Below, one piece after another: positions 54,669 through 62,699 of a stretch of 64,000 nucleotides of DNA. Each line of letters opens with the position of its first letter. The first letter of the stretch is position 1. Origin of the DNA: Hafnia alvei (GTDB lineage: Bacteria; Pseudomonadota; Gammaproteobacteria; Enterobacterales; Enterobacteriaceae); the NCBI RefSeq assembly GCF_964063325.1, contig NZ_OZ061315.1, forward strand, positions 2,170,001 to 2,234,000, read 5' to 3'. The notes under the pieces are model-generated. The model worked only from the letters and a program-made list of their open reading frames with translations. It made no database searches and was not told where the DNA came from. A program made the translations under genes and the position numbers.

Positions 54669-56081
54669 TTACAGAACGTGCACAGATGCCGTGTTGGTTG
54701 TGCCGCTGGAAACCAGTGCGCCAGAAACCATAACGACGATATCGCCTTTCTGAGCCAGTCCACTTTCAACCGCAACTTCTTTACCAATACGGTAGAAATC
54801 GTCAGTAGAAGCGATCTCTTTAACCAGCATAGGAACAACGCCTTTGCTCAGGATCAGCTGGCGAGCGGTGACTGGGTTAGTAGTCAGAGCTAGGATCATG
54901 GCATCTGGGAAGTATTTACGAACGGCTTTCGCAGATTTACCACCGGCAGTCGCTACCACGATCAGTGGAGCATCCAGTTTTTCAGCAGTTTCTACCGCGC
55001 CACGGCAAACAGCTTCGGTGATGCGCAGTTTACGGCTGTCGTGCAGAGTATCAATGCGGCTCTGCATTACGCGGTCAGTACGCTCACAGATAGTTGCCAT
55101 GATGCTAACGGCTTCAAGAGGGTATTTACCCTTAGCACTTTCACCAGACAGCATCACTGCGTCAGTACCGTCCAGAATGGCGTTAGCTACATCGCCTGCT
55201 TCTGCACGGGTTGGGCGTGGGTTTTTGATCATGGAATCGAGCATCTGAGTTGCAGTGATAACAACTTTACGTGCACGGTTACATTTTTCGATCATCATTT
55301 TCTGAGCGAAAATAACTTCTTCAACTGGGATTTCAACGCCCAGGTCACCACGAGCAACCATGATGCCGTCAGAGGCTTCCAGAATTTCGTCGAAGTTGTT
55401 CAGACCTTCTTGGTTTTCGATCTTAGAGATGATCTGAATGTTTTCGCCACCGTGGGCTTTCAGGTGCTCACGGATTTCCATGACGTCAGAACGTTTACGG
55501 ATGAAAGAGGCCGCAACGAAGTCAACGCCTTGTTCGCAACCGAATACCAGGTCACGTTTGTCTTTTTCAGCCAGCGCTGGCAGTTGGATAGAAACGCCTG
55601 GCAGGTTAACGCCTTTGTTTTCGCCCAGGTCGCCTGCGTTCAGAACCTTACATACCACTTCAGTTTCTGAAACTTCGATAACTTCCATACCGATCAAGCC
55701 ATCGTCAACCAGCACGGTGTTGCCGATTTTCAGGTCAGCGGCGAAGCCAGGGTAGGTGACCGCAACGCGGCTGGTGTTGCCGATAACGCTCTGGTCGGTG
55801 GTGAAAGTGAAAGTCTGACCAGCGGTCAGCGCAGCGTCTTTGCCGCCTTCCAGTTTCATGGTGCGGATTTCTGGACCTTTAGTGTCCAGCAGGATCGCGG
55901 CTTTCTTGCCGGTTTTTTCCATAACAGCGCGGATATTTTTGATGCGCTGTCCGTGCTCTTCATAATCACCGTGGGAGAAGTTAAGACGCATAACGTTCAT
56001 GCCTGCGGTCAGCATGTTGTTTAGCATTTCTTCGGATTCGGTCTTAGGACCGATGGTGCATACAATTTTGGTCTTTTTCAT
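54669..56081 (-). CDS. pykF: Pyruvate kinase I PykF
   Basis: PykF is the fructose-1,6-bisphosphate-activated pyruvate kinase closing glycolysis. ATG 56081 gives 470 residues, identical in length to E. coli; a slightly upstream ATG (56099) is in frame but adds six residues without counterpart. MKKTKIVCTIGPKTES opens the barrel; the active site includes MRLNFSHGDYEEH, LLDTKGPEIRT, the lysine in ISKIENQEGL, MVARGDLGVEIP and TATQMLDSMI. The C-terminal domain carries the effector site (TTNPVTARQLILSKG). A Cra box and a strong promoter lie about 290 bases upstream. Confidence 0.97.
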   Translation of the reverse strand: MKKTKIVCTIGPKTESEEMLNNMLTAGMNVMRLNFSHGDYEEHGQRIKNIRAVMEKTGKKAAILLDTKGPEIRTMKLEGGKDAALTAGQTFTFTTDQSVIGNTSRVAVTYPGFAADLKIGNTVLVDDGLIGMEVIEVSETEVVCKVLNAGDLGENKGVNLPGVSIQLPALAEKDKRDLVFGCEQGVDFVAASFIRKRSDVMEIREHLKAHGGENIQIISKIENQEGLNNFDEILEASDGIMVARGDLGVEIPVEEVIFAQKMMIEKCNRARKVVITATQMLDSMIKNPRPTRAEAGDVANAILDGTDAVMLSGESAKGKYPLEAVSIMATICERTDRVMQSRIDTLHDSRKLRITEAVCRGAVETAEKLDAPLIVVATAGGKSAKAVRKYFPDAMILALTTNPVTARQLILSKGVVPMLVKEIASTDDFYRIGKEVAVESGLAQKGDIVVMVSGALVSSGTTNTASVHVL

Positions 56082-56346
56082 GAAGTTTAATTTCTGCAAG
56101 TTGTGATGGATTGAAAAAACAGAGTGTCCAAGGCATTGCCGTGGGCAAGAGATGAAGCCGATAAAACGATGTTGCTTAAAAGGTTAACGTTGCCTAAAAA
56201 TTTGAACGTCGGTAATCGGGATGTAGAAACATGACTAAGAATAGATGACAGCTGAGGGATGGATGCGGAAAAGTGTTCTCCGCGTTTAAATATTGATAAG
56301 CGCGAAAGCATATATGAGTTGTAGTTTGCGTAGCGACAGATCAAGG

Positions 56347-56360
56347 GCTGAAACCATTCA
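56347..56360. promoter_or_regulatory. Cra (FruR) operator of pykF
   Basis: GCTGAAACCATTCA matches the Cra consensus RSTGAAWCSNTHHW at every position. It lies about 12-25 bases downstream of the predicted pykF start point, where Cra binding represses; E. coli pykF is a known Cra-repressed gene. Confidence 0.85.
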
Positions 56361-56370
56361 ATTGAAATGA

Positions 56371-56408
56371 CGTTTCGTATTATACGGTCTTAGTCTTAGA
56401 AATGACAA
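56371..56408 (-). promoter_or_regulatory. pykF promoter
   Basis: On the minus strand TTGTCA (56403-56408), an 18-base spacer and a perfect TATAAT (56379-56384) predict a start near 56371 and a leader of about 290 bases before pykF. Confidence 0.75.
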
Positions 56409-56626
56409 CGAATTTGCCTCAATCAACACGTGATTAGTTAAAAAATCGACGATTGCTGCGCAAATGTAATAAATCCATTGCGTTTGTTGCGCAACAAATG
56501 AAACCACCGCGATAATAACATTTAGGCCAGCAATATGTGGATGAATGAGTAATAAGGAATTGTTCTAAAGTTTGAAATAGATAGGGTAAGGAAAGGTTTT
56601 AGAAAGAAGGCGATATCGAGATTGAA
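56409..56626. promoter_or_regulatory. Region between the pykF promoter and the tRNA genes
   Basis: About 220 bases hold no gene. The perfect 16-bp palindrome TTTGTTGCGCAACAAA lies at 56483-56498. As the tRNA genes read leftward toward pykF, this region is also their 3' flank, but no clear T-tailed terminator was seen. Confidence 0.4.
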
Positions 56627-56703
56627 TGGTGCGTCCGAGTGAACTCGAATCACCGACCCCCACCATGTCAAGGTGGTGCTCTAACCAACTGAGCTACGGA
56701 CGC
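56627..56703 (-). tRNA. tRNA-Val (anticodon GAC), copy 3 in transcription order
   Basis: The 77-base gene begins GCGTCCGTAGCTCAG and ends CGGACGCACCA with CCA encoded. The anticodon loop is TTGACAT between CCACC and GGTGG, so the anticodon is GAC (valine GUC/GUU). The T arm is GGTGA-TTCGAGT-TCACT, giving an A53-U61 pair instead of the usual G53-C61. The same position near pykF in E. coli holds valV and valW. Confidence 0.97.
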
Positions 56704-56723
56704 ATCGAAGAATCTCTTAAGAA

Positions 56724-56800
56724 TGGTGCGTCCGAGTGAACTCGAATCACCGACCCCCACCATGTCAAGGTGGTGCTCTAACCAACTGAGCTACGGACGC
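56724..56800 (-). tRNA. tRNA-Val (anticodon GAC), middle copy
   Basis: Identical in sequence to the flanking copies, separated by 20-base spacers (ATCGAAGAATCTCTTAAGAA and AACGAAGAATTTCTTAAGAA, which differ at a few positions). The repeat unit is 97 bases, indicating tandem duplication. Confidence 0.97.
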
Positions 56801-56820
56801 AACGAAGAATTTCTTAAGAA

Positions 56821-56897
56821 TGGTGCGTCCGAGTGAACTCGAATCACCGACCCCCACCATGTCAAGGTGGTGCTCTAACCAACTGAGCTACGGACGC
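56821..56897 (-). tRNA. tRNA-Val (anticodon GAC), promoter-proximal copy
   Basis: First of three identical tandem genes in the leftward transcript. The promoter is expected in 56898-57040, between the tRNA and the mdtK terminator. E. coli has two tRNA-Val genes at this locus, so an extra copy is present here. Confidence 0.97.
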
Positions 56898-57040
56898 ATC
56901 CTGTACTGCTTTGTTAGCACGTTAGCCGTGCCAGACAACGGGGACGAATATTAACGGCACATGACACGGCTGGCAAGGGGGATTGCCAAAAATTCCTCTT
57001 AAATTCACACGATTGCTGATGATATGCGCATCTGGGTGAA

Positions 57041-57063
57041 AAAAACGGCATCTAGGATGCCGT
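57041..57063 (-). terminator. Terminator of mdtK
   Basis: On the minus strand, ACGGCATC-CTA-GATGCCGT is followed by a T run, 14 bases past the mdtK stop. Confidence 0.9.
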
Positions 57064-57076
57064 TGAATTGCCTTGA

Positions 57077-58447
57077 TTAACGCGCTGCGCGCTGCAAGAT
57101 CCACGCCGCGGGCTGATTTTGTAGCCAGCGGATACGCAGCGCCATCATTATAGCCGCCGATGTGAGACCGATGATAAAGCCCGTCCAGAAGCCGCTTGGC
57201 CCCATGGCGGGAACAATATAATCCGTCAGCGCCAGCACATAGCCGGTTGGTAGCCCTAAAATCCAGTACGCCGTAAAGGTAATAAAGAAAATCGAACGGG
57301 TATCTTTATAACCACGCAGTACACCGCTGCCGATAACCTGAACCGAATCCGAAATCTGATAAATTGCCGCTAGCAGCATCAAGTGCGATGCCATGGTGAT
57401 AACTTCAGGGTTATCGTTGTAGAGCAGGGCAATGGGTTCGCGGAAAATTACGGTGAAAATAGCGGTACATGCCGCCATCGTCATTCCTACGGCAATACTG
57501 GTGCGCGCCGCGACTCTCGCATTTTCTGCCGAGCCTTCGCCCAAGCGGTAACCCACACGAATAGTCGCGGCCACGCCGAGTGACATTGGCAACACAAACA
57601 TCAGCGAGCTGAAGTTCAGCGCAATTTGGTGTCCCGCAACGGAAACAATACCCAGCGGTGAAACCAGTAAAGCGACAACGGCAAACAGCGTCACTTCGAA
57701 AAACAGCGCTAAAGCAACCGGCATACCGATATTAATTAGGCGATGGATCGTGGCCCACTGTGGTGCTTCCATGCCTTTTTGACGTAAATCACGTAGGCTG
57801 GATGAGCGACGAACATACCAACGCATGATGAAATACATCACCCAATACACGCTGCCTGTAGCCACGCCACAGCCGACGCCGCCCAGCGCTGGAGCACCTA
57901 ATTTCCCGTAGATGAAAATGTAGTTAATCGGAATGTTTACCAACAGGCCGATGAAACCAATCACCATTCCCGGTTTAGTTTTCGATAGGCCTTCGCACTG
58001 ATTACGCAGTACCTGGAAGAACAAATAACCCGGCGCGCCCCACATAATCGCGTGCAGATAGCCGATGGCCTTGCTCGACAAATCATGATCGATGTTATGC
58101 ATCATATCGATGATATGTTTGGAATTATAAAGGACTATGATAATTAAAACCGACACGCCAAACGCCAGCCAAAAACCTTGTCGCACCTGATGTTCAATTT
58201 TATCGCGACGCCCCGCGCCGTTTAGCTGGGCGATGACCGGCGTTAAAGCCAGCAGCAAACCATGGCCAAACAAAATAGCCGGTAGCCAAATGGAGGTCCC
58301 AACGGCAACCGCCGCCATATCTGTGGCGCTAACGCCGCCTGCCATGATGGTGTCAACAAAACCCATGGCCGTTTGAGAAACCTGCGCAATGATAACGGGA
58401 ATAGCCAGAGCTAATAAGCTACGCGCTTCTATCCAATACTTCTGCAC
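57077..58447 (-). CDS. mdtK: MATE multidrug efflux transporter MdtK (NorM)
   Basis: MdtK is a 12-helix Na+/H+-driven exporter of fluoroquinolones, dyes and other cations. The 456 residues (E. coli 457) begin MQKYWIEARSLLALAIPVI; the two homologous MatE halves each start with a similar segment, with AQVSQTAMGFVDTIMAGG in the first and GMPVALALFFEVTLFAVVAL in the second. It diverges from ribC as in E. coli. Confidence 0.95.
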   Translation of the reverse strand: MQKYWIEARSLLALAIPVIIAQVSQTAMGFVDTIMAGGVSATDMAAVAVGTSIWLPAILFGHGLLLALTPVIAQLNGAGRRDKIEHQVRQGFWLAFGVSVLIIIVLYNSKHIIDMMHNIDHDLSSKAIGYLHAIMWGAPGYLFFQVLRNQCEGLSKTKPGMVIGFIGLLVNIPINYIFIYGKLGAPALGGVGCGVATGSVYWVMYFIMRWYVRRSSSLRDLRQKGMEAPQWATIHRLINIGMPVALALFFEVTLFAVVALLVSPLGIVSVAGHQIALNFSSLMFVLPMSLGVAATIRVGYRLGEGSAENARVAARTSIAVGMTMAACTAIFTVIFREPIALLYNDNPEVITMASHLMLLAAIYQISDSVQVIGSGVLRGYKDTRSIFFITFTAYWILGLPTGYVLALTDYIVPAMGPSGFWTGFIIGLTSAAIMMALRIRWLQNQPAAWILQRAAR

Positions 58448-58746
58448 GTATACACCTTTTTATTTTAAATGAGAGAGAAAACAGACAAGTAAACGCCTCT
58501 TCGCGGAAAGTCCTAAAGAGGGTAACGCGATACTCAGCATTCGATCACCGATGCGGCGTCAAACGTGATGAGTATAAACAGTGAGTGAATGATTCTACCT
58601 GCAGATACGGCACAAGAGAATGAAAAGTGTAGTTGATGAGTGGGGCATATGCTGTTTTTTGCCGGCTAGATTTGGATTTATCTATGGTTTGCGGCAAACT
58701 GCTAGATAATTGTTTTCGAAAAGACATTATTGCAGAGGCATCATTT

Positions 58747-59397
58747 ATGTTTACCGGCATTGTTCAGGGCACCGCTCCCGTCGTGTCCATTGATGAAAAA
58801 TCAAATTTTCGTACTCATGTAGTCAAATTCCCGCAGGAGTTATTGCCTGAACTTGAGCTCGGCGCATCCGTTGCTCATAACGGTTGTTGTCTGACCGTGA
58901 CGAAAGTGGAAGGTGACCTTGTTAGCTTTGATTTGATGAAAGAAACGCTGCGTATCACCAATCTGGGCGATGTGACAGTGGGTAGCGTGGTGAATCTTGA
59001 GCGAGCAGCGAAGTTTAATGATGAAATCGGTGGGCATTTGATGTCGGGCCATATCATCTGTACGGCTGAAATCGTAAAAATCCTGACTTCAGAGAACAAT
59101 CGCCAAATTTGGTTCAAAATGCCAAATCCTGAGCTGATGAAGTACGTATTGCATAAAGGTTTTATCGGCATCGACGGTATTAGTTTGACTATCGGAGAGG
59201 TAACGAAGAGCCGTTTTTGCGTACATTTGATCCCAGAAACACTGCAGCGCACTACGCTTGGCGTGAAGCGTCTGGGGGATAAAGTCAATATTGAGATCGA
59301 TCCGCAGACTCAAGCCGTGGTTGATACGGTAGAGCGCGTGTTAGCCAGCCGTGACGCAACATTGCAAGCGGCCATGAATGTTGACTCCGTGGCTTAA
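58747..59397 (+). CDS. ribC: Riboflavin synthase alpha subunit
   Basis: This enzyme dismutates two 6,7-dimethyl-8-ribityllumazines to riboflavin and is the last step of the pathway (also named ribE in some annotations). ATG 58747 gives 216 residues starting with the family signature MFTGIVQG; 38 codons of open frame upstream have no counterpart. Two homologous lumazine-binding barrels are visible, the first with VAHNGCCLTVTK and GGHLMSGH and the second with GIDGISLTIGE. A terminator follows. Confidence 0.95.
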   Translation: MFTGIVQGTAPVVSIDEKSNFRTHVVKFPQELLPELELGASVAHNGCCLTVTKVEGDLVSFDLMKETLRITNLGDVTVGSVVNLERAAKFNDEIGGHLMSGHIICTAEIVKILTSENNRQIWFKMPNPELMKYVLHKGFIGIDGISLTIGEVTKSRFCVHLIPETLQRTTLGVKRLGDKVNIEIDPQTQAVVDTVERVLASRDATLQAAMNVDSVA

Positions 59398-59412
59398 TAT
59401 TGTAAAAAGCGC

Positions 59413-59446
59413 AGCCGGATGCTGTTTTCACCTCATCCGGCTTTTA
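59413..59446. terminator. Bidirectional terminator after ribC
   Basis: AGCCGGATG / CATCCGGCT with a 12-base loop is followed by TTT on the plus strand and, on the minus strand, reaches CGCTTTTT. It separates ribC from the convergent lipoprotein gene. Confidence 0.8.
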
Positions 59447-59449
59447 TCC

Positions 59450-59866
59450 TTATTTCAAATAGCCTTTAAACTGACGGTTTTCCATCAGCGCCACCTTTCC
59501 TTTGGTATAGAAAATCACCTGATAATTTCCCTGTGAATAGACGGACGCATCGGCATTTTTTTCATCTAATGCCGCAGGCTTACCATCAACGGTGACAATA
59601 CCATCAGCACCACGCTTGACCGTTACGCCATAGCCGGTTTTGACCACAGGTTTATGTGTTGCTTGGCCATACTGTGCTTGCGCATTTTCTAGTGCCTGTT
59701 TCTCGGCCGCCGAGTTAATTGCGTTTTGTCGGCTTTGTTCGGCGATATAGCAGGCGTCTTTGCTGATCCCCTGAGACTCACATTTCGCCATGCGATCGGC
59801 TTGAGATGAGCAGGCCGCAAGCGAGCCAATTATCAGTCCTGCAACGATTACTCTTGGCATTTTCAT
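59450..59866 (-). CDS. Unrecognised lipoprotein
   Basis: I do not recognise this gene. ATG 59866, preceded by AAGGTAA, gives 138 residues with a short signal and lipobox LAAC (cysteine near residue 17). Two cysteines close after it (KCESQGISKDACYIAEQ) could form a disulphide. A helical alanine/glutamine stretch spans about 40-65, then a beta-rich C-terminal part with GYGVTVKRGADGIVTVDGK and QVIFYTKGKVALMENRQF. It is monocistronic, downstream of the adhesin and on the same strand. Confidence 0.7.
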   Translation of the reverse strand: MKMPRVIVAGLIIGSLAACSSQADRMAKCESQGISKDACYIAEQSRQNAINSAAEKQALENAQAQYGQATHKPVVKTGYGVTVKRGADGIVTVDGKPAALDEKNADASVYSQGNYQVIFYTKGKVALMENRQFKGYLK

Positions 59867-60029
59867 TCTATTTACCTTACTTGTCAGGGAATAAGTCTTA
59901 ATGTTAACCGTCGTCATTGCACCGCTTTTTTGCTCACCTAGGAATATATATAGATGAGTTTCATCAAGTGGGCGTTAGGGGGCGGCGAAAATACCCACTG
60001 TTTACATACTACAGTGGGCATTGTGTTAA

Positions 60030-61709
60030 TTAGTATGAAAAACCGATGCCAACACCCGCGCCAAAATCTGACTGAGTATCTGCTGAAACGCCTGCTTTTA
60101 TCACGGTATGATCGCCTGCATTGAATGAAGCACCGACGGCAACAGCGCTTTCGCTATTGAATGTACCAGCGCCTGCAGAGACCATAAATGAGTCACCAGA
60201 CTTGACCTGCGGCATTGATGCAATGGCCGTTGCGCCAGCGATGCCTGCATTAGCCTCTTTGCGGTTATCATCTACCGAGTTTTTCAAGCTGCTGAAATTG
60301 CTGTTCAGCTTGTTGATAGACGCCGTGTTATCGCTTACACGCGATTGGGTTGAACGAATGGCTGAATGGGTATTTGTTGCCAAGTTCTGAATTTGCTCAC
60401 CGTAGTAAACAGAATCAATGCGTTGTTGTTTGGTTAGCTTCTGAACACCGGCAGCATTCTTAGCGACACCATCACGGTTAGCTGTAATTTGTGTTGCGTG
60501 ATCGGGCTGAGCAGATACAGAAGAAACTATGTTTTTAATCTGCTGCTGAGTGTCAGCCTGTTCAGCGTTGTGCTTAGCTGCAATCATTCCCTGCACGCGT
60601 GAACCGTTCTGAATGGCTTCCTTCTTCTGAATACCCGTTACAGTCGCTTTAGCCTGGTTGATTTGGTCGTGATTGCTTTTGGCATACTCGGCAACGGTTT
60701 CTAAATTAGATCCATTCTGTTCAATAGCTGCTGCGTTGGCCTTAATACCTTGCTCGTTTGCTGCAATGTGGCTTGACAGATTGAAGGTGTTTTTCAGCGC
60801 TTGATTCGCGTTGACATTGGCATGATCGGCTGATTGCTGCGCATGGTCTGCTTTATCGGTAGCTGTGTTAGCGGTCACCTGTGCGTGGTCTGCTTTGTCA
60901 TTGGCGATTGTTGCAGCGGTCTGTGCCTGGTCTGCCTTGCCATTTGCAATGTAGGCAACATCTAACGCGGTGGTAGCCTTAGTTTCTGCAAGATTGGCTG
61001 TTTTTGTTGTGTCATCAAGCGTTGTTTTTACAGACGCTATTTCACTGGTGTTCGTTTTAATGTTGGCCGTGTTGGTGTCAACGTCTGCACCTATCACCAT
61101 TGCTTCATGATGGACTGTGTCGGCATAGTTATAAGCAGAATTTGCTTTGTACATGGCCTGTGTTGCGGTGGCGTGTGCGTCATTGATTGCCAAGTCTTGA
61201 CCGTTATCACGTGCGGTCTGTTCATCTGCTGTAATGAGTGGCGCGATGTGTTGCGATGCTGTGCGCACGACATTGGCGGCTGCTCTAGATTCACCACGTT
61301 TAGCTTCAATATCGGCTTTTAATTTGGCTGTCTTTAGTGCGGCAAACTGAGCTTTCAATTGCGCCTGTGTTGGCTGTGTTACAGGTGCTGCTGGGGCTAC
61401 TGAAACCAATGGATGAAGCTGTTTTAACGTCGCTTCTTTGTTCCAACCTGCTGGCGTGATTGCGGTAGGTGCATCCGTTGAGAAATCGTTATACATACCA
61501 TCAGAGATACCCGCGCGGCTATGTGTTTCATCCACGATCAAACGGTCACGAGCGTTAAGATTTTGGTAAGCGTCGCGCACCGCGTTGAAGGGGGTGCCTT
61601 GGGCAGTTGCTAACTTTATAAAGTTGTTTACGTCGGTATTTGTCGCGTTAGCTGCATGTGAGGCTGTCAGTGCGGTTGCAACGAAAAAAGCTATGGAGGT
61701 GGTTTTCAT
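60030..61709 (-). CDS. YadA-type trimeric autotransporter, headless and coiled-coil-rich
   Basis: ATG 61709 gives 559 residues. The signal MKTTSIAFFVATALTASHA is short and lacks the extended region common in large trimeric autotransporters. Residues about 22-130 form an N-terminal region with no YadA-head (NSVAIG-type) repeats. Residues about 130-480 are a long coiled-coil stalk rich in A, N, D, T and Q, with three near-repeats of 14 residues at 256-300 (NGKADQAQTAATIA, NDKADHAQVTANTA, TDKADHAQQSADHA). Residues about 485-559 form the YadA anchor barrel ending GIGFSY. It probably makes surface trimers; the ligand is unknown. It lies divergent from a small possible regulator. Confidence 0.85.
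   Translation of the reverse strand: MKTTSIAFFVATALTASHAANATNTDVNNFIKLATAQGTPFNAVRDAYQNLNARDRLIVDETHSRAGISDGMYNDFSTDAPTAITPAGWNKEATLKQLHPLVSVAPAAPVTQPTQAQLKAQFAALKTAKLKADIEAKRGESRAAANVVRTASQHIAPLITADEQTARDNGQDLAINDAHATATQAMYKANSAYNYADTVHHEAMVIGADVDTNTANIKTNTSEIASVKTTLDDTTKTANLAETKATTALDVAYIANGKADQAQTAATIANDKADHAQVTANTATDKADHAQQSADHANVNANQALKNTFNLSSHIAANEQGIKANAAAIEQNGSNLETVAEYAKSNHDQINQAKATVTGIQKKEAIQNGSRVQGMIAAKHNAEQADTQQQIKNIVSSVSAQPDHATQITANRDGVAKNAAGVQKLTKQQRIDSVYYGEQIQNLATNTHSAIRSTQSRVSDNTASINKLNSNFSSLKNSVDDNRKEANAGIAGATAIASMPQVKSGDSFMVSAGAGTFNSESAVAVGASFNAGDHTVIKAGVSADTQSDFGAGVGIGFSY
60807..60944 (-). repeat. Tandem 42-bp coding repeats in the adhesin stalk
   Basis: Three consecutive degenerate 42-base units encode K-A-D-x-A-Q-containing 14-residue steps (two heptads each). 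The recurrence of TGGTCTGCTTTRTC on the plus strand marks each unit. Such repeats can change stalk length by slippage or recombination. Confidence 0.65.
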
Positions 61710-62069
61710 CAAAGTTATCTCTAAAAAAAGTAATGTTAAATTATTGTGTCTACAGAAACGTCTTTGTGTCGCTTTACGCACATCTTAGGCGTGAATTATT
61801 ATTCTGGTCTAGTGACTAAAATCACACTGTAATCGTTATCATGATAATAACCGCTCTTACAGAAACGAATGTACGTATCTATTAGGTGCGTTAGTGGATT
61901 ATTTATTTTCATTACGAATTAAGTTTTGTTTTGTAAATTGGTGTAAATATATGAATCATCGTGAGATTTGATTTTGTCGCAGAAAGCAACAATTTTGTGA
62001 TGGGTGCAGAAAGTGGTAAAATCAACTTTAATTGATAATTATCAAATTTCTATAAAGGCGGTGAATGTA
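61710..62069. promoter_or_regulatory. Divergent adhesin / regulator region with CRP-like site and palindrome
   Basis: An AT-rich region of 360 bases separates divergent start codons. AGTGA-CTAAAA-TCACA at 61811-61826 is one mismatch from the CRP consensus. The perfect 12-bp palindrome TTATCATGATAA lies at 61836-61847 and has Fur-like half-site content, though not the standard arrangement. Both are about 100-140 bases upstream of the adhesin start. Confidence 0.45.
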
Positions 62070-62402
62070 ATGAGTGAAGCGTTTAGAGAAACATTTGAAC
62101 GCATGGAGATTGAGCCAGCTTTACTTACGCTGCTGTGTCAGGTTCATAGATCAACAAGTCATAAGTGGTTAAGTGGTGATGTTAAAGAGATCCCTGCAGC
62201 GGCAGAAACGTTGATTAGGTTGCTTGAGTTTGTGCAAAAGAGGTCGCCTGAGCTTTTCTGTGAGTTTATGATTCTGCAAGATTTCCGCACACCTTCAGAG
62301 ATTTACCTCAGCGATCCTGCTTTCTGGAAAAGCTACGAATTCTGCAAGCACAAAGTGACGCCAAAAGTTTTGGACTATCTTGAAAAACATCTACCTGAAT
62401 AG
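62070..62402 (+). CDS. Small possible HTH regulator divergent from the adhesin
   Basis: I do not recognise the family with certainty. ATG 62070, preceded by AAGGCGGTG, gives 110 residues; 22 further codons of open frame upstream are AT-rich and unsupported. Residues about 12-50 (PALLTLLCQVHRSTSHKWLS, then GDVKEIPAAAETLIRLLEFV) resemble the helix-turn-helix of phage-type or XRE-like regulators, where the RSTSHKW helix would read DNA. The rest is helical with two cysteines. Position and orientation suggest control of the adhesin; this is inference. Confidence 0.6.
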   Translation: MSEAFRETFERMEIEPALLTLLCQVHRSTSHKWLSGDVKEIPAAAETLIRLLEFVQKRSPELFCEFMILQDFRTPSEIYLSDPAFWKSYEFCKHKVTPKVLDYLEKHLPE

Positions 62403-62409
62403 CCATCTC

Positions 62410-62439
62410 AAGCGCTCCTTTCGTGGGCGCTTTTTTTTA
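62410..62439 (+). terminator. Terminator of the small possible regulator
   Basis: AAGCGC(T)C ... GGGCGCTT forms a stem followed by eight T residues, eight bases after the stop. Confidence 0.85.
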
Positions 62440-62626
62440 CTAAATTCTGCTGGTTCTTAAGCGTTCTATTTAAATTTTATCAAACCGTTATCATAAGAAT
62501 GGTTCAACGTTTAAAGAGAATATGCTCTTACTTTTCAATCTATTGAGGTTTTTTGGCTGGCTGCTGGCTAGGTGGAATAAAGCGGGCTGGCTGTTTGGAG
62601 CGGAAATCCCAACGAGGCGATTTTAG

Positions 62627-62683
62627 GCAAAACATGCCGTCAAAAACATGCCGTCATTGCGCAACATTATCAATGACGGCATG
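62627..62683 (-). terminator. Terminator of the MFS gene, with a duplicated arm
   Basis: The perfect 13-bp stem CATGCCGTCATTG / CAATGACGGCATG (62647-62659 and 62671-62683) is followed on the minus strand by TTTTTG. The left arm is preceded by a direct copy of AAAACATGCCGTCA at 62629-62642. The remaining bases from 62440 hold nothing recognisable. Confidence 0.75.
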
Positions 62684-62699
62684 GTACAGCTTTAGTATG

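Noticed and set aside
56087..56344. Small open frame upstream of pykF
   Set aside because: It lies wholly in the pykF leader, with no ribosome site and no recognisable product.
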